DNA of 64,000 bases from Variovorax gossypii (GCF_003965815.1 NZ_RXOE01000002.1:372001-436000), one strand, 5' to 3'; positions 37,297-45,363 are shown, counted from the first letter of the stretch. Notes: generated by a model not told the origin, from the letters alone. Numbers and translations are program-made.

Positions 37297-37677
37297 TCAC
37301 CACTCGCCGGCTTCCATGCGGATCGCCACTTCGCAGTCGTCGAAGATCTCGAGCTTGGCGATCTTCACGCGCACGCCCAGCACGCCGGGGAGTTGCAGCA
37401 GGCGCTGCACCAGCTTGCCGATCAGGCTCTCGAGCAGGTTGACGTGCTCGGCGGTGCACTCGTCGATGATGATGAGGCGCACCTTGCCGTAGTCCAGCAC
37501 ATGGAAGATGTCGTCGTCCTGCGGCAGCAGCGGCTGCTCCCCGAGGTTGAGTTCCGCATCGACCTGGATCGGCTGCGGCGCGACCTTTTCGTGGTCGAGG
37601 ATGCCGAGGTTTGCGTCGAAGCGCAGGCCCATCAGGGTGAGGGTCTGGTGGCCGTGGGTGTGCTTGGTGGAAGACAT
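37297..37677 (-). CDS. folB: Dihydroneopterin aldolase FolB
   Basis: A 126-aa single-domain FolB/FolX-type protein: LTLMGLRFDANLGILDHEKVAPQPIQVDAEL (the conserved Glu/His region of the pterin site), DDDIFHVLDYGKV, NLLESLIGKLVQRLL, and VKIAKLEIFDDCEVAIRM. It cleaves dihydroneopterin to 6-hydroxymethyl-dihydropterin in folate synthesis; a FolX-type epimerase activity cannot be excluded from sequence. It lies 8 bp downstream of the pteridine-reductase-like SDR on the same strand. Convergent with the MFS gene. Confidence 0.87.
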   Translation of the reverse strand: MSSTKHTHGHQTLTLMGLRFDANLGILDHEKVAPQPIQVDAELNLGEQPLLPQDDDIFHVLDYGKVRLIIIDECTAEHVNLLESLIGKLVQRLLQLPGVLGVRVKIAKLEIFDDCEVAIRMEAGEW

Positions 37678-37685
37678 GGAGGTGC

Positions 37686-38465
37686 TCACATGAGCGAGAA
37701 ATCGCGCTCGAATTTCATCAGGTGCTGGCCGCCGTCCACCAGCAGCGTGGTGCCGGTGATCGAACGGTTCTCCAGCGCGAACTTCACCGTGGCGGCCACG
37801 TCCTCCGGAGTGGACGAGCGGCCCAGCGGCGACAGCTTGTGCAGTTGCGCGAACTTGTCGTCGTCCAGCATGTGGCTCGCCAGCGTGAGGCCGGGCGCCA
37901 CGCCCACCACGCGCACGCGCGGCGCCAGCGCCAGCGCCAGCATCGGCGTGGCGGCCTCGAGCGCGGCCTTCGACAGCGTGTAGCTCAAAAAGTCGGGGTT
38001 CGGGTTCCAGAGTTTCTGGTCGAGCAGATGGACCACCGCGCCCTGCGCATCGCGCGCCGCCAGGTGCTCGTGCAGCGCCTGCGCCAGCAGGATGGCCGCG
38101 CCGGTGTTGCTGCGCGCATGGCGTTCCATGAGCGCGTAGCCGAAGGTGGCGGCCTCGTCGTGCTCGAAGAGGGCGGCGCTGTGCACGACGGCATCGATGC
38201 CGCGGAAGCGCGCGACCACGCGGGGCAGCAGCGCGCGCGTGGCCTGTTCGTCCTCGAGGTCGGCCGAGAACAGGGCCGAGTCGCCCGAGAGCGCGGCGCA
38301 GTCGGCGACCGTCTGCTCGGCCTCGGAGCGCGAGTTCCGGTAGTGCACCGCCACCTGCCAGCCGCTCGCGGCGAGCGCCAGCGCAATCTCGCGGCCGAGC
38401 CGACGGCCTGCGCCCGTAACGAGGACCGTGCGGGGAGAGGTGGAGGCTGGGGAGGCGGGGCTCAT
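37686..38465 (-). CDS. SDR oxidoreductase, pteridine reductase / FolM-like
   Basis: 259-aa short-chain dehydrogenase. The nucleotide-binding motif reads VTGAGRRLGREIALALAASG: TGxxxRLG, as in pteridine reductases (PTR1, FolM), rather than TGxxxGIG of most SDRs. An Arg after the loop and HYRNSR favour NADPH. The active-site YTLSK has the Tyr-x3-Lys pair, and a long DQKLWNPNPDFLSY precedes it, also PTR1-like. Coupling with folB supports a role in dihydromonapterin/pterin reduction (inference). I chose ATG at 38465; an upstream TTG at 38501 would overlap the divergent MidA gene start. Confidence 0.82.
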   Translation of the reverse strand: MSPASPASTSPRTVLVTGAGRRLGREIALALAASGWQVAVHYRNSRSEAEQTVADCAALSGDSALFSADLEDEQATRALLPRVVARFRGIDAVVHSAALFEHDEAATFGYALMERHARSNTGAAILLAQALHEHLAARDAQGAVVHLLDQKLWNPNPDFLSYTLSKAALEAATPMLALALAPRVRVVGVAPGLTLASHMLDDDKFAQLHKLSPLGRSSTPEDVAATVKFALENRSITGTTLLVDGGQHLMKFERDFSLM

Positions 38466-38491
38466 GCGGGGAGAGAGGGGAGAATGGCGCT

Positions 38492-39607
38492 GTGACGACA
38501 AAGACGACCCCCAGCAGTTTACCCACCGCCCTCGACCATCTCATCGCGCGTTCCGTCGAGCGCGCGGGCGGCTGGATAGGCTTCGACCGCTTCATGGCAC
38601 TCGCGCTGTACGCGCCCGGCCTGGGCTACTACGCCAACACGCTGGCCAAGTTCGGCCACATGCCTTCTTCGGGCAGCGACTTCGTGACCGCGCCCGAACT
38701 CACGCCCATGTTCGGCCAGACCCTGGCGGCTCAGGTCGCCGAGGCGCTGGAGAAGACCGGAACCGACACGGTGTGGGAGTTCGGCGCCGGATCGGGGGCG
38801 CTCGCGGTGCAGCTGCTGCATGCGCTCGACGAGATGGGGCGCAGCGACGTGCGCTATCGCATCGTCGACCTGTCGGGCACCTTGCGCGAGCGGCAGCAGC
38901 AGGCGCTCGTTCGCCATGCAGGCCGCGTCGAATGGCTCAACGAGTTGCCGGAGGCGATGGAAGGCGTGGTCGTCGGCAACGAAGTGCTCGATGCGATGCC
39001 GGTGCAACTGCTGGCCCGCGTGGGTGGGCAGTGGTTCGAGCGGGGTGTCGTGCGCAATGTCGCCGGCGATGGATGGGCCTGGGCCGACCGCGCGACAGAA
39101 CTGCGGCCGCCGGTGGAAGTGCCTGGCGAGCACGATTACCTCACCGAGATCCATCCGCAGGGGAAGGCCTTCATCGCGACCCTGGCGGACCGGCTGAAGA
39201 AGGGGGCTGCGTTCTTCATCGACTACGGGTTTCCCGAGGCCGAGTACTACCACCCGCAGAGGCACATGGGGACTGTGATGTGCCATCAGGGGCACAAGGC
39301 CGATGGCGATCCGCTGGCTGATGTCGGGTTGAAGGACATCACGGCGCATGTCGACTTCACCGGGGTTGCGCTGGCTGGGCAGGATGCGGGGCTTGCTGTG
39401 CTGGGCTATACGAGCCAGGCGCGGTTTCTGTTGAATTGCGGGTTGCTTGCCAGGATGGAGCAGGGGTCTGTTGGTGAGCGGGGGATGGCGGCTCGGCTCA
39501 TTCATGAGCATGAGATGGGGGAGTTGTTCAAGGTTTTGGGGTTTGCTGTGGGGGAGGGGTGGGATGCGATGGGGTTTGTTGAAGGGGATCGCAGTCATAC
39601 GCTTTGA
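38492..39607 (+). CDS. MidA/NDUFAF7-family SAM-dependent methyltransferase
   Basis: A 371-aa DUF185 protein: FMALALYAPGLGYYA, FGHMPSSGSDFVTAPELTPMFG, the SAM-binding VWEFGAGSGALAVQLL (about residues 92-107), VVGNEVLDAMPVQ, LKKGAAFFIDYGFPEAEYYHPQR and the C-terminal FLLNCGLLA. The mitochondrial homologue NDUFAF7 methylates an arginine of complex I subunit NDUFS2; bacterial partners are not established. It starts with GTG, 26 bp from the divergent SDR start. Its last third uses many G- and T-ended codons, unlike its first half and its neighbours. Confidence 0.9.
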   Translation: MTTKTTPSSLPTALDHLIARSVERAGGWIGFDRFMALALYAPGLGYYANTLAKFGHMPSSGSDFVTAPELTPMFGQTLAAQVAEALEKTGTDTVWEFGAGSGALAVQLLHALDEMGRSDVRYRIVDLSGTLRERQQQALVRHAGRVEWLNELPEAMEGVVVGNEVLDAMPVQLLARVGGQWFERGVVRNVAGDGWAWADRATELRPPVEVPGEHDYLTEIHPQGKAFIATLADRLKKGAAFFIDYGFPEAEYYHPQRHMGTVMCHQGHKADGDPLADVGLKDITAHVDFTGVALAGQDAGLAVLGYTSQARFLLNCGLLARMEQGSVGERGMAARLIHEHEMGELFKVLGFAVGEGWDAMGFVEGDRSHTL

Positions 39608-39628
39608 GTGGCTGTTCTTGATTTGCTT

Positions 39629-40260
39629 TCCGAGGCCGGGACTCGCCCCGGCGGGCGACCTACTTTCTTTTGCTTCGCCAAAAGAAAGTAGGCAAAGAAA
39701 AGGCGACCCCACTGTCTGCGACCCCTTCGCTGTGCGAAGGGGCAACCTGCGGTGCTCGCGTTTCGCGGGGTCTCGCAGAACTCGCTTCGCTCAAACAGCT
39801 GCGATCCCTGATCCGCGAAACGCTGCGCTCCTCGGCGCAGCCAGAGGGGAGGGGAGACGCGCGAGCCATCGCGTTGCTCGGCCCCCAAGGCACTGCAGGC
39901 GCTTCGCGCCTGCAGTGCTTGGAATGAATCGTTGGTCTTGTTGGGGCGCTGGAACTAAATATGTATGTGGCCAAGCGAAGCGAAGGCCAGTCCAGGTAGT
40001 TCAAAGGCCGAGCGCAGCGATGGCCTGCTCGGTCTCCAACTCCCTTCTGGCTGCGCCGAGGAGCGCAGACGTAGGAGGGACAAGGGCCGCAGCTGTCTGA
40101 GCGAAGCGAGTTCTGCGGACCCCCTCCTACGTCGAGCACCGCAGGTTGCCCGTAGCGAAGCGAAGGGACGCAGACAGTAGGGTCGCCTTTCTTTTGCCTA
40201 CTTTTCTTTGGCGAAGCAAAGAAAAGTAGGTCGGCCGCCGGGCCGAGACCCGGCCCCGGA
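39629..40260. repeat. Twin inverted structured repeat, arms of about 255 bp
   Basis: The 744-bp gap 39608-40351 holds no credible gene. Most of it is an imperfect inverted repeat, left arm about 39629-39888 and right arm about 40008-40260. Each arm contains its own hairpins, and where the arms differ the differences are compensated. Stem A is CCTACTTTCTTTTG/CAAAAGAAAGTAGG (39659-39692) on the left and CCTACTTTTCTTTG/CAAAGAAAAGTAGG (40197-40230) on the right. Stem B is GCGTTTCGCGG/CCGCGAAACGC (39758-39768 with 39813-39823) versus GACGTAGGAGGG/CCCTCCTACGTC (40068-40079 with 40122-40133). Stem C is TCGCAG/CTGCGA versus CCGCAG/CTGCGG. The centre carries a separate 13-bp perfect hairpin with a TTC loop (39890-39918). 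Short open frames inside are artefacts. Confidence 0.9.
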
Positions 40261-40351
40261 ACCCAAACCAAACTCCGGCGAAATTACATAGTCATAAGCT
40301 AGCAACGAAGAGTTCGTTGGCGAACGACACCCCGCCCCCTACATTCCCGGC

Positions 40352-41245
40352 ATGACTGCCGTCCCCTCCAGCAGCGTTGCCAACACCGCAGCGCAGCACT
40401 TCGAGATCCGCCCCTTCCCCGCCCCCGTAGGAGCCGAGGTCGTAGGCCTCGACATCTCGAAGCCCATCACCACCGAAGACTTCGCCCGAATCCACAAGGC
40501 CCACCTCGACCACCACGTCCTGGTATTCCGCGACCAGCAGATCACCCCCCAGGAGCACATCGATTTCAGCCGCCGCTTCGGCCCTCTCGAGATCCACGTC
40601 CTCCACCAGTTCCAGCTCAAGGACCACCCCGAGATCCTCATCGTCTCCAACATCAAGGAGAACGGCGAGCCCATCGGTCTCGGCGACGCCGGCGTCTACT
40701 GGCACTCGGACATTTCGTACAAGCCCAAGCCCAGCCTCGGCTCGCTGCTGCACGCGCAGGAGCTTCCGAGCGAAGGCGGCGACACGCTCTTCGCCGACCA
40801 GCATCTCGCATGGGAATCGCTGAGCCCCGAGCTGCAGCAGCGCATCCTGCCGCTGAAGGCCGAGCACAGCTACCTCGCCAAGTACGAAGAGCTGCGCGCC
40901 AAGAACCCGTGGCGGCCCAAGCTCTCGCAGGCGCAGATCGACCAGGTCGCACCTGCGGTGCAGCCCGTGGTGCGCACGCACCCGGAGACGGGGCGCAAGG
41001 CGCTCTTCGTCAGCGAGCATTTCACGACGCGCATCGTCGGCCTGCCGCAGGACGAGAGCGACGCGCTGCTCGCGGAGCTGTTCGCGCACAGCGTCAAGCC
41101 CGAGTTCGTGTATCGCCACACATGGGCGCCGCACGACCTCGTGTTCTGGGACAACCGCTCGCTGATGCATCTCGCGGCCGGCACGCCCGACCATCTGCGC
41201 CGCCGCCTGAACCGCACCACCATCGTCGGCGACACGCCTTTCTGA
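40352..41245 (+). CDS. TauD/TfdA-family Fe(II)/2-oxoglutarate dioxygenase
   Basis: 297 aa. The iron triad is visible as H-x-D in VYWHSDISYK (about residue 117) and the distal His in WDNRSLMHLAAG, with the 2-oxoglutarate Arg in RRRLNRTTI. The N-terminal half has the family start VGAEVVGLDISKPITTEDFARI. TauD-type enzymes release sulfite from taurine or related sulfonates; TfdA-type ones cleave aryloxy-alkanoates, and others act on alkyl sulfates. Position in front of a sulfonate-type ABC importer favours sulfur scavenging (inference). A twin structured repeat lies just upstream. Confidence 0.9.
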   Translation: MTAVPSSSVANTAAQHFEIRPFPAPVGAEVVGLDISKPITTEDFARIHKAHLDHHVLVFRDQQITPQEHIDFSRRFGPLEIHVLHQFQLKDHPEILIVSNIKENGEPIGLGDAGVYWHSDISYKPKPSLGSLLHAQELPSEGGDTLFADQHLAWESLSPELQQRILPLKAEHSYLAKYEELRAKNPWRPKLSQAQIDQVAPAVQPVVRTHPETGRKALFVSEHFTTRIVGLPQDESDALLAELFAHSVKPEFVYRHTWAPHDLVFWDNRSLMHLAAGTPDHLRRRLNRTTIVGDTPF

Positions 41246-41273
41246 TTCTTCTTCTCTCTCGATTCCCGATCCA

Positions 41274-42284
41274 ATGAACCGCTTCACCCGCAAAGCCGCG
41301 GCGCTCGTCGCCGGCCTCGGCCTCCTGTCCGGCAGCCTTTCGGCGCATGCCGAAGGCCAGATCCGCATCGCCGAGCAGTTCGGCATCGTCTACCTGCTGC
41401 TGAACGTGGCGCAGGAGCAGAAGCTCATCGAGAAGCACGCGAAGGCCGCCGGTGTCGACGCCAAGGTCGAGTGGGTCAAGCTCTCGGGCGGCTCGGCTGT
41501 GAACGACGCGCTGCTGTCGGGCAACATCGAGATCGCCGGTGCAGGAGTGGGGCCGCTGCTCACGCTGTGGGACCGTACCAAGGGCAAGCAGAACGTGAAG
41601 GGCGTGGCCTCGCTGGGCAACTTCCCGTACTACCTGGTGACCAACAACCCGAACGTGAAGTCGATCGCCGACTTCACCGACAAGGACCGCATCGCGCTGC
41701 CCGCAGTGGGCGTGTCGGTGCAGTCGCGCGTGCTGCAGTTCGCCTCGGCAAAACTGTGGGGTGACAAGGAGTTCAACAGGCTCGACAAGATCAGCGTGGC
41801 GGTGCCGCACCCCGATGCGGCGGCGGCCATCATCAAGGGCGGCACGGAGATCACGGGGCATTTCGGCAATCCGCCGTTCCAGGAGCAGGAGCTCGCTGGC
41901 AACCCGAATGCGCGCATCGTGCTCAACTCGTACCAGGTGCTGGGCGGCCCGTCGTCGGCGACGGTGCTCTACGCCACGGAGAAATTCCGCAGCGAGAACC
42001 CGAAGACGTACAAGGCTTTCGTCGATGCGCTCGACGAGGCGGCGAAGTTCGTCACCGCCAACCCCGAGAAGGCCGCGGACATCTACCTGAAGGTGAGCAA
42101 CGCGAAGCTCGACCGCGACCTGCTGCTGAAGATCATCAAGAACCCCGAGGTGCAGTTCAAGACCACGCCGCAGAACACCTATCCGCTGGCCGAGTTCATG
42201 CACCGCGTGGGGGCGATCAAGAACAAGCCGGCTTCGGTGAAGGACTACTTCTTCGACGATGCGCAGAACGTGTCGGGGAATTGA
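41274..42284 (+). CDS. ABC transporter substrate-binding protein, sulfonate/nitrate/taurine type
   Basis: 336 aa. Signal peptide AAALVAGLGLLSGSLSAHA, then the SsuA/TauA/NrtA-like fold: IRIAEQFGIVYLLLNVAQEQKLIEKHAK, LLSGNIEIAGAGVGPLLTLWDR, DRIALPAVGVSVQSRVLQFASAKLWG, HPDAAAAIIKGGTEITGHFGNPPFQ. The periplasmic receptor should deliver an organosulfur or similar anion to the permease encoded two genes downstream. The ligand cannot be read from sequence. Its stop codon is followed directly by the GTG start of the ATPase gene. Confidence 0.9.
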   Translation: MNRFTRKAAALVAGLGLLSGSLSAHAEGQIRIAEQFGIVYLLLNVAQEQKLIEKHAKAAGVDAKVEWVKLSGGSAVNDALLSGNIEIAGAGVGPLLTLWDRTKGKQNVKGVASLGNFPYYLVTNNPNVKSIADFTDKDRIALPAVGVSVQSRVLQFASAKLWGDKEFNRLDKISVAVPHPDAAAAIIKGGTEITGHFGNPPFQEQELAGNPNARIVLNSYQVLGGPSSATVLYATEKFRSENPKTYKAFVDALDEAAKFVTANPEKAADIYLKVSNAKLDRDLLLKIIKNPEVQFKTTPQNTYPLAEFMHRVGAIKNKPASVKDYFFDDAQNVSGN

Positions 42285-43199
42285 GTGAGCACGGCAGCGG
42301 TTCTGGATTCGCGGGTTGACTCCCTCTCCCATCGGGAGAGGGCGGGGGTGAGGGGGGAGCCACCGGCATCGCCGCCAGTCCTCACCCCGAGCCTCTCCCG
42401 CGAGCGGGAGAGGGGGCAAGACAGTGCACCGCTGCTGCAGGTCGACAACGTCAGCCTCGAATACCGCACCCCCGAGCGCGTCGTGCGCGCCACGCATCGC
42501 GTGAGCTTCGACGTCCATGCCGCCGACCGCTTCGTGTTGCTCGGCCCCTCGGGCTGCGGCAAGTCCACGCTGCTGAAGGCGGTGGCCGGCTTCATTCCGC
42601 CGGTCGAGGGCGAGATCCGTCTCGACGGCCGGCGCGTGGCGCAGCCCGGGCCCGACCGCATCGTCGTGTTCCAGGAGTTCGACCAACTGCCGCCGTGGAA
42701 GACGGTGAAGCAGAACGTGATGTTCCCGCTGCTGGCCTCCCGCACGCTCGGCAGGAAGGAAGCGGCCGAGCGCGCGCTGCACTACCTCGACAAGGTCGGC
42801 CTCTCGAAGTTCGCCGACGTGCATCCGCACCAGCTTTCGGGTGGCATGAAGCAGCGCGTGGCGATCGCGCGTGCGCTCGCGATGCAGCCGCGCGTGCTGC
42901 TGATGGACGAGCCTTTCGCCGCGCTCGATGCGCTCACGCGCCGCAGGATGCAGCAGGAGCTGCTCGAGCTGTGGGACGAGGTGCGATTCACGCTGCTGTT
43001 CGTCACCCACTCCATCGAGGAGGCGCTGGTGGTGGGCAACCGCATCGCGCTGCTGTCGCCGCATCCGGGGCGCATGCGCGCCGAGATCAACAGCCATGCC
43101 TTCACGCTCGACAGTCTGGGCGGCGCGGAATTCCAGGGTACGGCGCAGCGTATCCACGACATGCTGTTCGAGGAAGAAACCGGGGAGGCCGCCGCATGA
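42285..43199 (+). CDS. ABC importer ATPase, SsuB/TauB-like, with repeat-encoded N-terminal insert
   Basis: A 304-aa ATPase: Walker A GPSGCGKSTLLKAV, Q-loop VVFQEFDQLPPW, signature LSGGMKQRVAIARALA, Walker B VLLMDEPFAALDA, switch His in FVTHSIEE. It energises the import of the upstream receptor's ligand. The only in-frame start before the ATPase core is GTG at 42285, immediately after the receptor stop. As a result residues about 10-45 (DSLSHRERAGVRG ... LTPSLSRERERG) are the translation of a palindromic repeat at 42320-42415 rather than conserved ABC sequence. The core begins at LLQVDNVSLEYRT. Confidence 0.92.
   Translation: MSTAAVLDSRVDSLSHRERAGVRGEPPASPPVLTPSLSRERERGQDSAPLLQVDNVSLEYRTPERVVRATHRVSFDVHAADRFVLLGPSGCGKSTLLKAVAGFIPPVEGEIRLDGRRVAQPGPDRIVVFQEFDQLPPWKTVKQNVMFPLLASRTLGRKEAAERALHYLDKVGLSKFADVHPHQLSGGMKQRVAIARALAMQPRVLLMDEPFAALDALTRRRMQQELLELWDEVRFTLLFVTHSIEEALVVGNRIALLSPHPGRMRAEINSHAFTLDSLGGAEFQGTAQRIHDMLFEEETGEAAA
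42320..42415. repeat. Palindromic REP-like repeat pair inside the ATPase coding sequence
   Basis: Two inverted copies of the common CCCTCTCCC...GGGAGAGGG intergenic palindrome. Hairpin A is CCCTCTCCC-ATC-GGGAGAGGG (42322-42342) and hairpin B is CCTCTCCCG-CGAG-CGGGAGAGG (42392-42413). GGGTGAGG and CCTCACCCC arms pair between them. Its length and phase keep the reading frame open, giving the SLSHRERAGVR / LTPSLSRERERG peptide that is normally a sign of a non-coding repeat. Confidence 0.88.
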
Positions 43200-44065
43200 G
43201 CGCCGTCGTCCCGCCGATTCGTCCCGAGTACGAGCGCACGCTCGAGCCCTTCACCGAAGTGCCGCTCGAGCGCCGGCCGCCGCTGGGCGAGCGCATCTGG
43301 TCGCAGGCATGGCTGCGCAAGGGCCTGATCCTCGCCATCATCGCCGCGCTGTGGGAACTGGCCGCCCGCTGGCAGAACAACGACCTGCTGCTGCCCACCT
43401 TCACCGCCACGGCGGCGGCGCTGTTCGACGGCCTCGCGAGCGGCGAGCTGATCGAGAAGGTGCGCATCTCGCTGGCCGTGCTGCTGCAGGGCTACATCGC
43501 CGGCGTGCTGCTGGCCTTCGCGCTCACCACGCTCGCCGTGTCCACGCGCATCGGCCGCGACCTGCTGGACACGCTCACCTCCATGTTCAACCCGCTGCCC
43601 GCCATCGCGCTGCTGCCGCTGGCGCTGCTGTGGTTTGGGCTGGGGCGCGGCAGCCTGGTGTTCGTGCTGATCCATTCGGTGCTGTGGCCGCTGGCGCTCA
43701 ACACGTACGCGGGCTTCCAGGGCGTGCCCGACACGCTGCGCATGGCGGGGCGCAACTACGGGCTCAGGGGCCTGCGCTACGTGCTGCAGATCCTGGTGCC
43801 GGCGGCGCTGCCGTCGATCCTGTCGGGGCTGAAGATCGGCTGGGCCTTTGCCTGGCGCACGCTGATCGCGGCGGAGCTGGTGTTCGGGGCCTCGTCGGGC
43901 AAGGGCGGGCTGGGCTGGTACATCTTCCAGAACCGCAACGAGCTCTACACCGACCGCGTGTTCGCGGGCCTCGCGCTGGTGGTGCTGATCGGCCTGCTGG
44001 TCGAGAGCCTGGGCTTCAGGACGCTGGAGCGGCTGACGGTGCGGCGCTGGGGGCAGCAGCGCTAG
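43196..44065 (+). CDS. ABC importer permease, SsuC/TauC-like
   Basis: A 289-aa inner-membrane protein with about six spans (GLILAIIAALWELAARW first) and the binding-protein-dependent EAA-type loop GVPDTLRMAGRNYGLRGLRYVLQILVPAALPSILSGL, which docks the ATPase. The typical TauC/SsuC close GLALVVLIGLLVESLGFRTLE is present. ATG at 43196 overlaps the ATPase stop (ATGA). Last gene of the dioxygenase-receptor-ATPase-permease cluster; convergent with the DUF5329 gene. Confidence 0.92.
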   Translation: MSAVVPPIRPEYERTLEPFTEVPLERRPPLGERIWSQAWLRKGLILAIIAALWELAARWQNNDLLLPTFTATAAALFDGLASGELIEKVRISLAVLLQGYIAGVLLAFALTTLAVSTRIGRDLLDTLTSMFNPLPAIALLPLALLWFGLGRGSLVFVLIHSVLWPLALNTYAGFQGVPDTLRMAGRNYGLRGLRYVLQILVPAALPSILSGLKIGWAFAWRTLIAAELVFGASSGKGGLGWYIFQNRNELYTDRVFAGLALVVLIGLLVESLGFRTLERLTVRRWGQQR

Positions 44066-44073
44066 CTGCTCGG

Positions 44074-44472
44074 CTAGCCGCCCGCCTTCTTCGGCCCTGC
44101 GGCCTGCCGCAGCGCGCGCAGCTCGCCGTTGAGGAATTCGTTGGCGTCGCGCACCGTGCCGTTGGTGAGCTTCACCTTGTAGGCCTGTCCGGTCATTTCC
44201 GAGCGCGAGGCGCAGCGCTCGATGAAGTCCTCGGCCGTGAGCAGTTCCTTTTTGAAGTAGTCGTACTTCGCCTGCATGTGCTTGGCGGCGTCGGCGGCGT
44301 TGTATTCGCTGCCGTTGCGCAGGAAGATCATTGAGCTCATCCTCGAGACGCGCTGGATCAGCGTGTCGATCAGTTTGTCTTCCGTATCGGAGGGCGTGGC
44401 GTGGGCCAGCAGGGTCGAGGCGCCGAGCACGAGGGCCAGCAGCGCCGAGCGAAGGTGGGTGAAAGAAGCCAT
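44074..44472 (-). CDS. DUF5329-type exported protein
   Basis: 132 aa: signal peptide SALLALVLGASTLLAHA, then a helical mature domain (KLIDTLIQRVSRMSSMIFLRNGSEYNAADAAKHMQAKYDYFKKELLTAEDFIERCASRSEMTG) and a VKLTNGTVRDANEFLNGELRALR close. It matches the DUF5329 pattern by eye. Function unknown. I chose ATG at 44472 because it begins the signal peptide; the longer open frame is a shadow of the phosphatase gene. It is divergent from hisN with 114 bp between starts. Confidence 0.8.
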   Translation of the reverse strand: MASFTHLRSALLALVLGASTLLAHATPSDTEDKLIDTLIQRVSRMSSMIFLRNGSEYNAADAAKHMQAKYDYFKKELLTAEDFIERCASRSEMTGQAYKVKLTNGTVRDANEFLNGELRALRQAAGPKKAGG

Positions 44473-44586
44473 TTGTCGTAGTCCCTGGCAAATTTCGGGC
44501 CATGCTAGGGCTGGCCGGCCCGGCATGTCAAACCCGGCCCGGCTCGGGTCTAATTGCACGTTTTGGCACGCGTTTCTCACTCTTCC

Positions 44587-45363
44587 ATGAGCTCTTCCAT
44601 TTCCGACCTCTCGCCGATCGCCGAAGCGCTGGCCGATGCCGCCGCCGCCAAGTCGATGCACTACTTCCGCACGCCGCTGGACATCATCACCAAGGCCGAC
44701 GAAAGCCCCGTCACGCTGGCCGACCGCGCCGCCGAGACGGCCATGCGCGAGATCCTCGGCGCGCGCGTGCCGGCCGACGGCATCTACGGCGAGGAGCACG
44801 GCCCCGAGCGGCTCGATGCCGACCGTGTCTGGGTGCTCGACCCCATCGACGGCACGCGCAGCTTCATCACCGGCTCGCCGCTGTGGGGCACGCTGATCGG
44901 CGTGCTGCAGGGCGGCCGCGTGGCGCTGGGCATGATCGACATGCCGGTGCTCAAGGAGCGCTGGATCGGCGTGGCAGGCCAGGGCGCCACGCGCGACGGC
45001 CAGCCCGTGCGCGTGAGCGGCTGCACCGAAGTGGCCAAGGCCCGCATCGTCACCACCTCGCCCGACATCTTCGCGCCGGCCGACTGGAGCGCCTTCGACA
45101 GGCTCAGCCGCCAGTGCGCGATGCGCCGCTTCGGCGGCGACTGCTACGGCTACGCCCAGCTGGCTGGCGGCACCATCGACCTCGTGGTCGAGACCGGCCT
45201 GCAGCCCTACGACTACCTCGGCCCGGCCGGGCTGATCGAGGCGGCCGGCGGCGTCATCACCGACTGGCAGGGCCAGCCGCTGGGCCTGAAGTCCGACGGA
45301 CGGGTGATCGCCGCGGCAACGCCCGAACTCCACCGGCAAGCCATGGCCATTCTCTCGGCCTAG
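44587..45363 (+). CDS. Inositol-monophosphatase-family histidinol-phosphatase (HisN-like)
   Basis: 258 aa: metal-site motifs ESPVTLADRAAETAMREIL, GIYGEEHG, WVLDPIDGTRSFITGSPLWGTLIG (signature 1) and QPYDYLGPAGLIEAAGGVITDWQG (signature 2). Proteins of this subgroup act as histidinol-phosphatases (HisN) in actinobacteria and many proteobacteria, while others hydrolyse inositol phosphates; the GTRSF variant and length fit HisN. The rest of the his pathway is not in the window. A DUF2905 gene follows 11 bp later. Confidence 0.82.
   Translation: MSSSISDLSPIAEALADAAAAKSMHYFRTPLDIITKADESPVTLADRAAETAMREILGARVPADGIYGEEHGPERLDADRVWVLDPIDGTRSFITGSPLWGTLIGVLQGGRVALGMIDMPVLKERWIGVAGQGATRDGQPVRVSGCTEVAKARIVTTSPDIFAPADWSAFDRLSRQCAMRRFGGDCYGYAQLAGGTIDLVVETGLQPYDYLGPAGLIEAAGGVITDWQGQPLGLKSDGRVIAAATPELHRQAMAILSA

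Noticed and set aside
39670..40180. Small open frames in the 39.6-40.3 kb repeat, with translations such as AERSDGLLGLQLPSGCAEERR
   Set aside because: They are translations of the structured inverted repeat and recur in mirrored form from both arms; there is no ribosome-binding site or conserved domain.
40312..40325. Small hairpin GTTCG-TTGG-CGAAC just upstream of the TauD-type gene as a regulatory element
   Set aside because: Five base pairs only, and no match to a known sulfur regulator site that I could support.
42285..42430. Shorter ATPase gene starting after the repeat (for example GTG near 42423)
   Set aside because: That GTG is in another frame; no in-frame ATG, GTG or TTG lies between the repeat and the conserved core.
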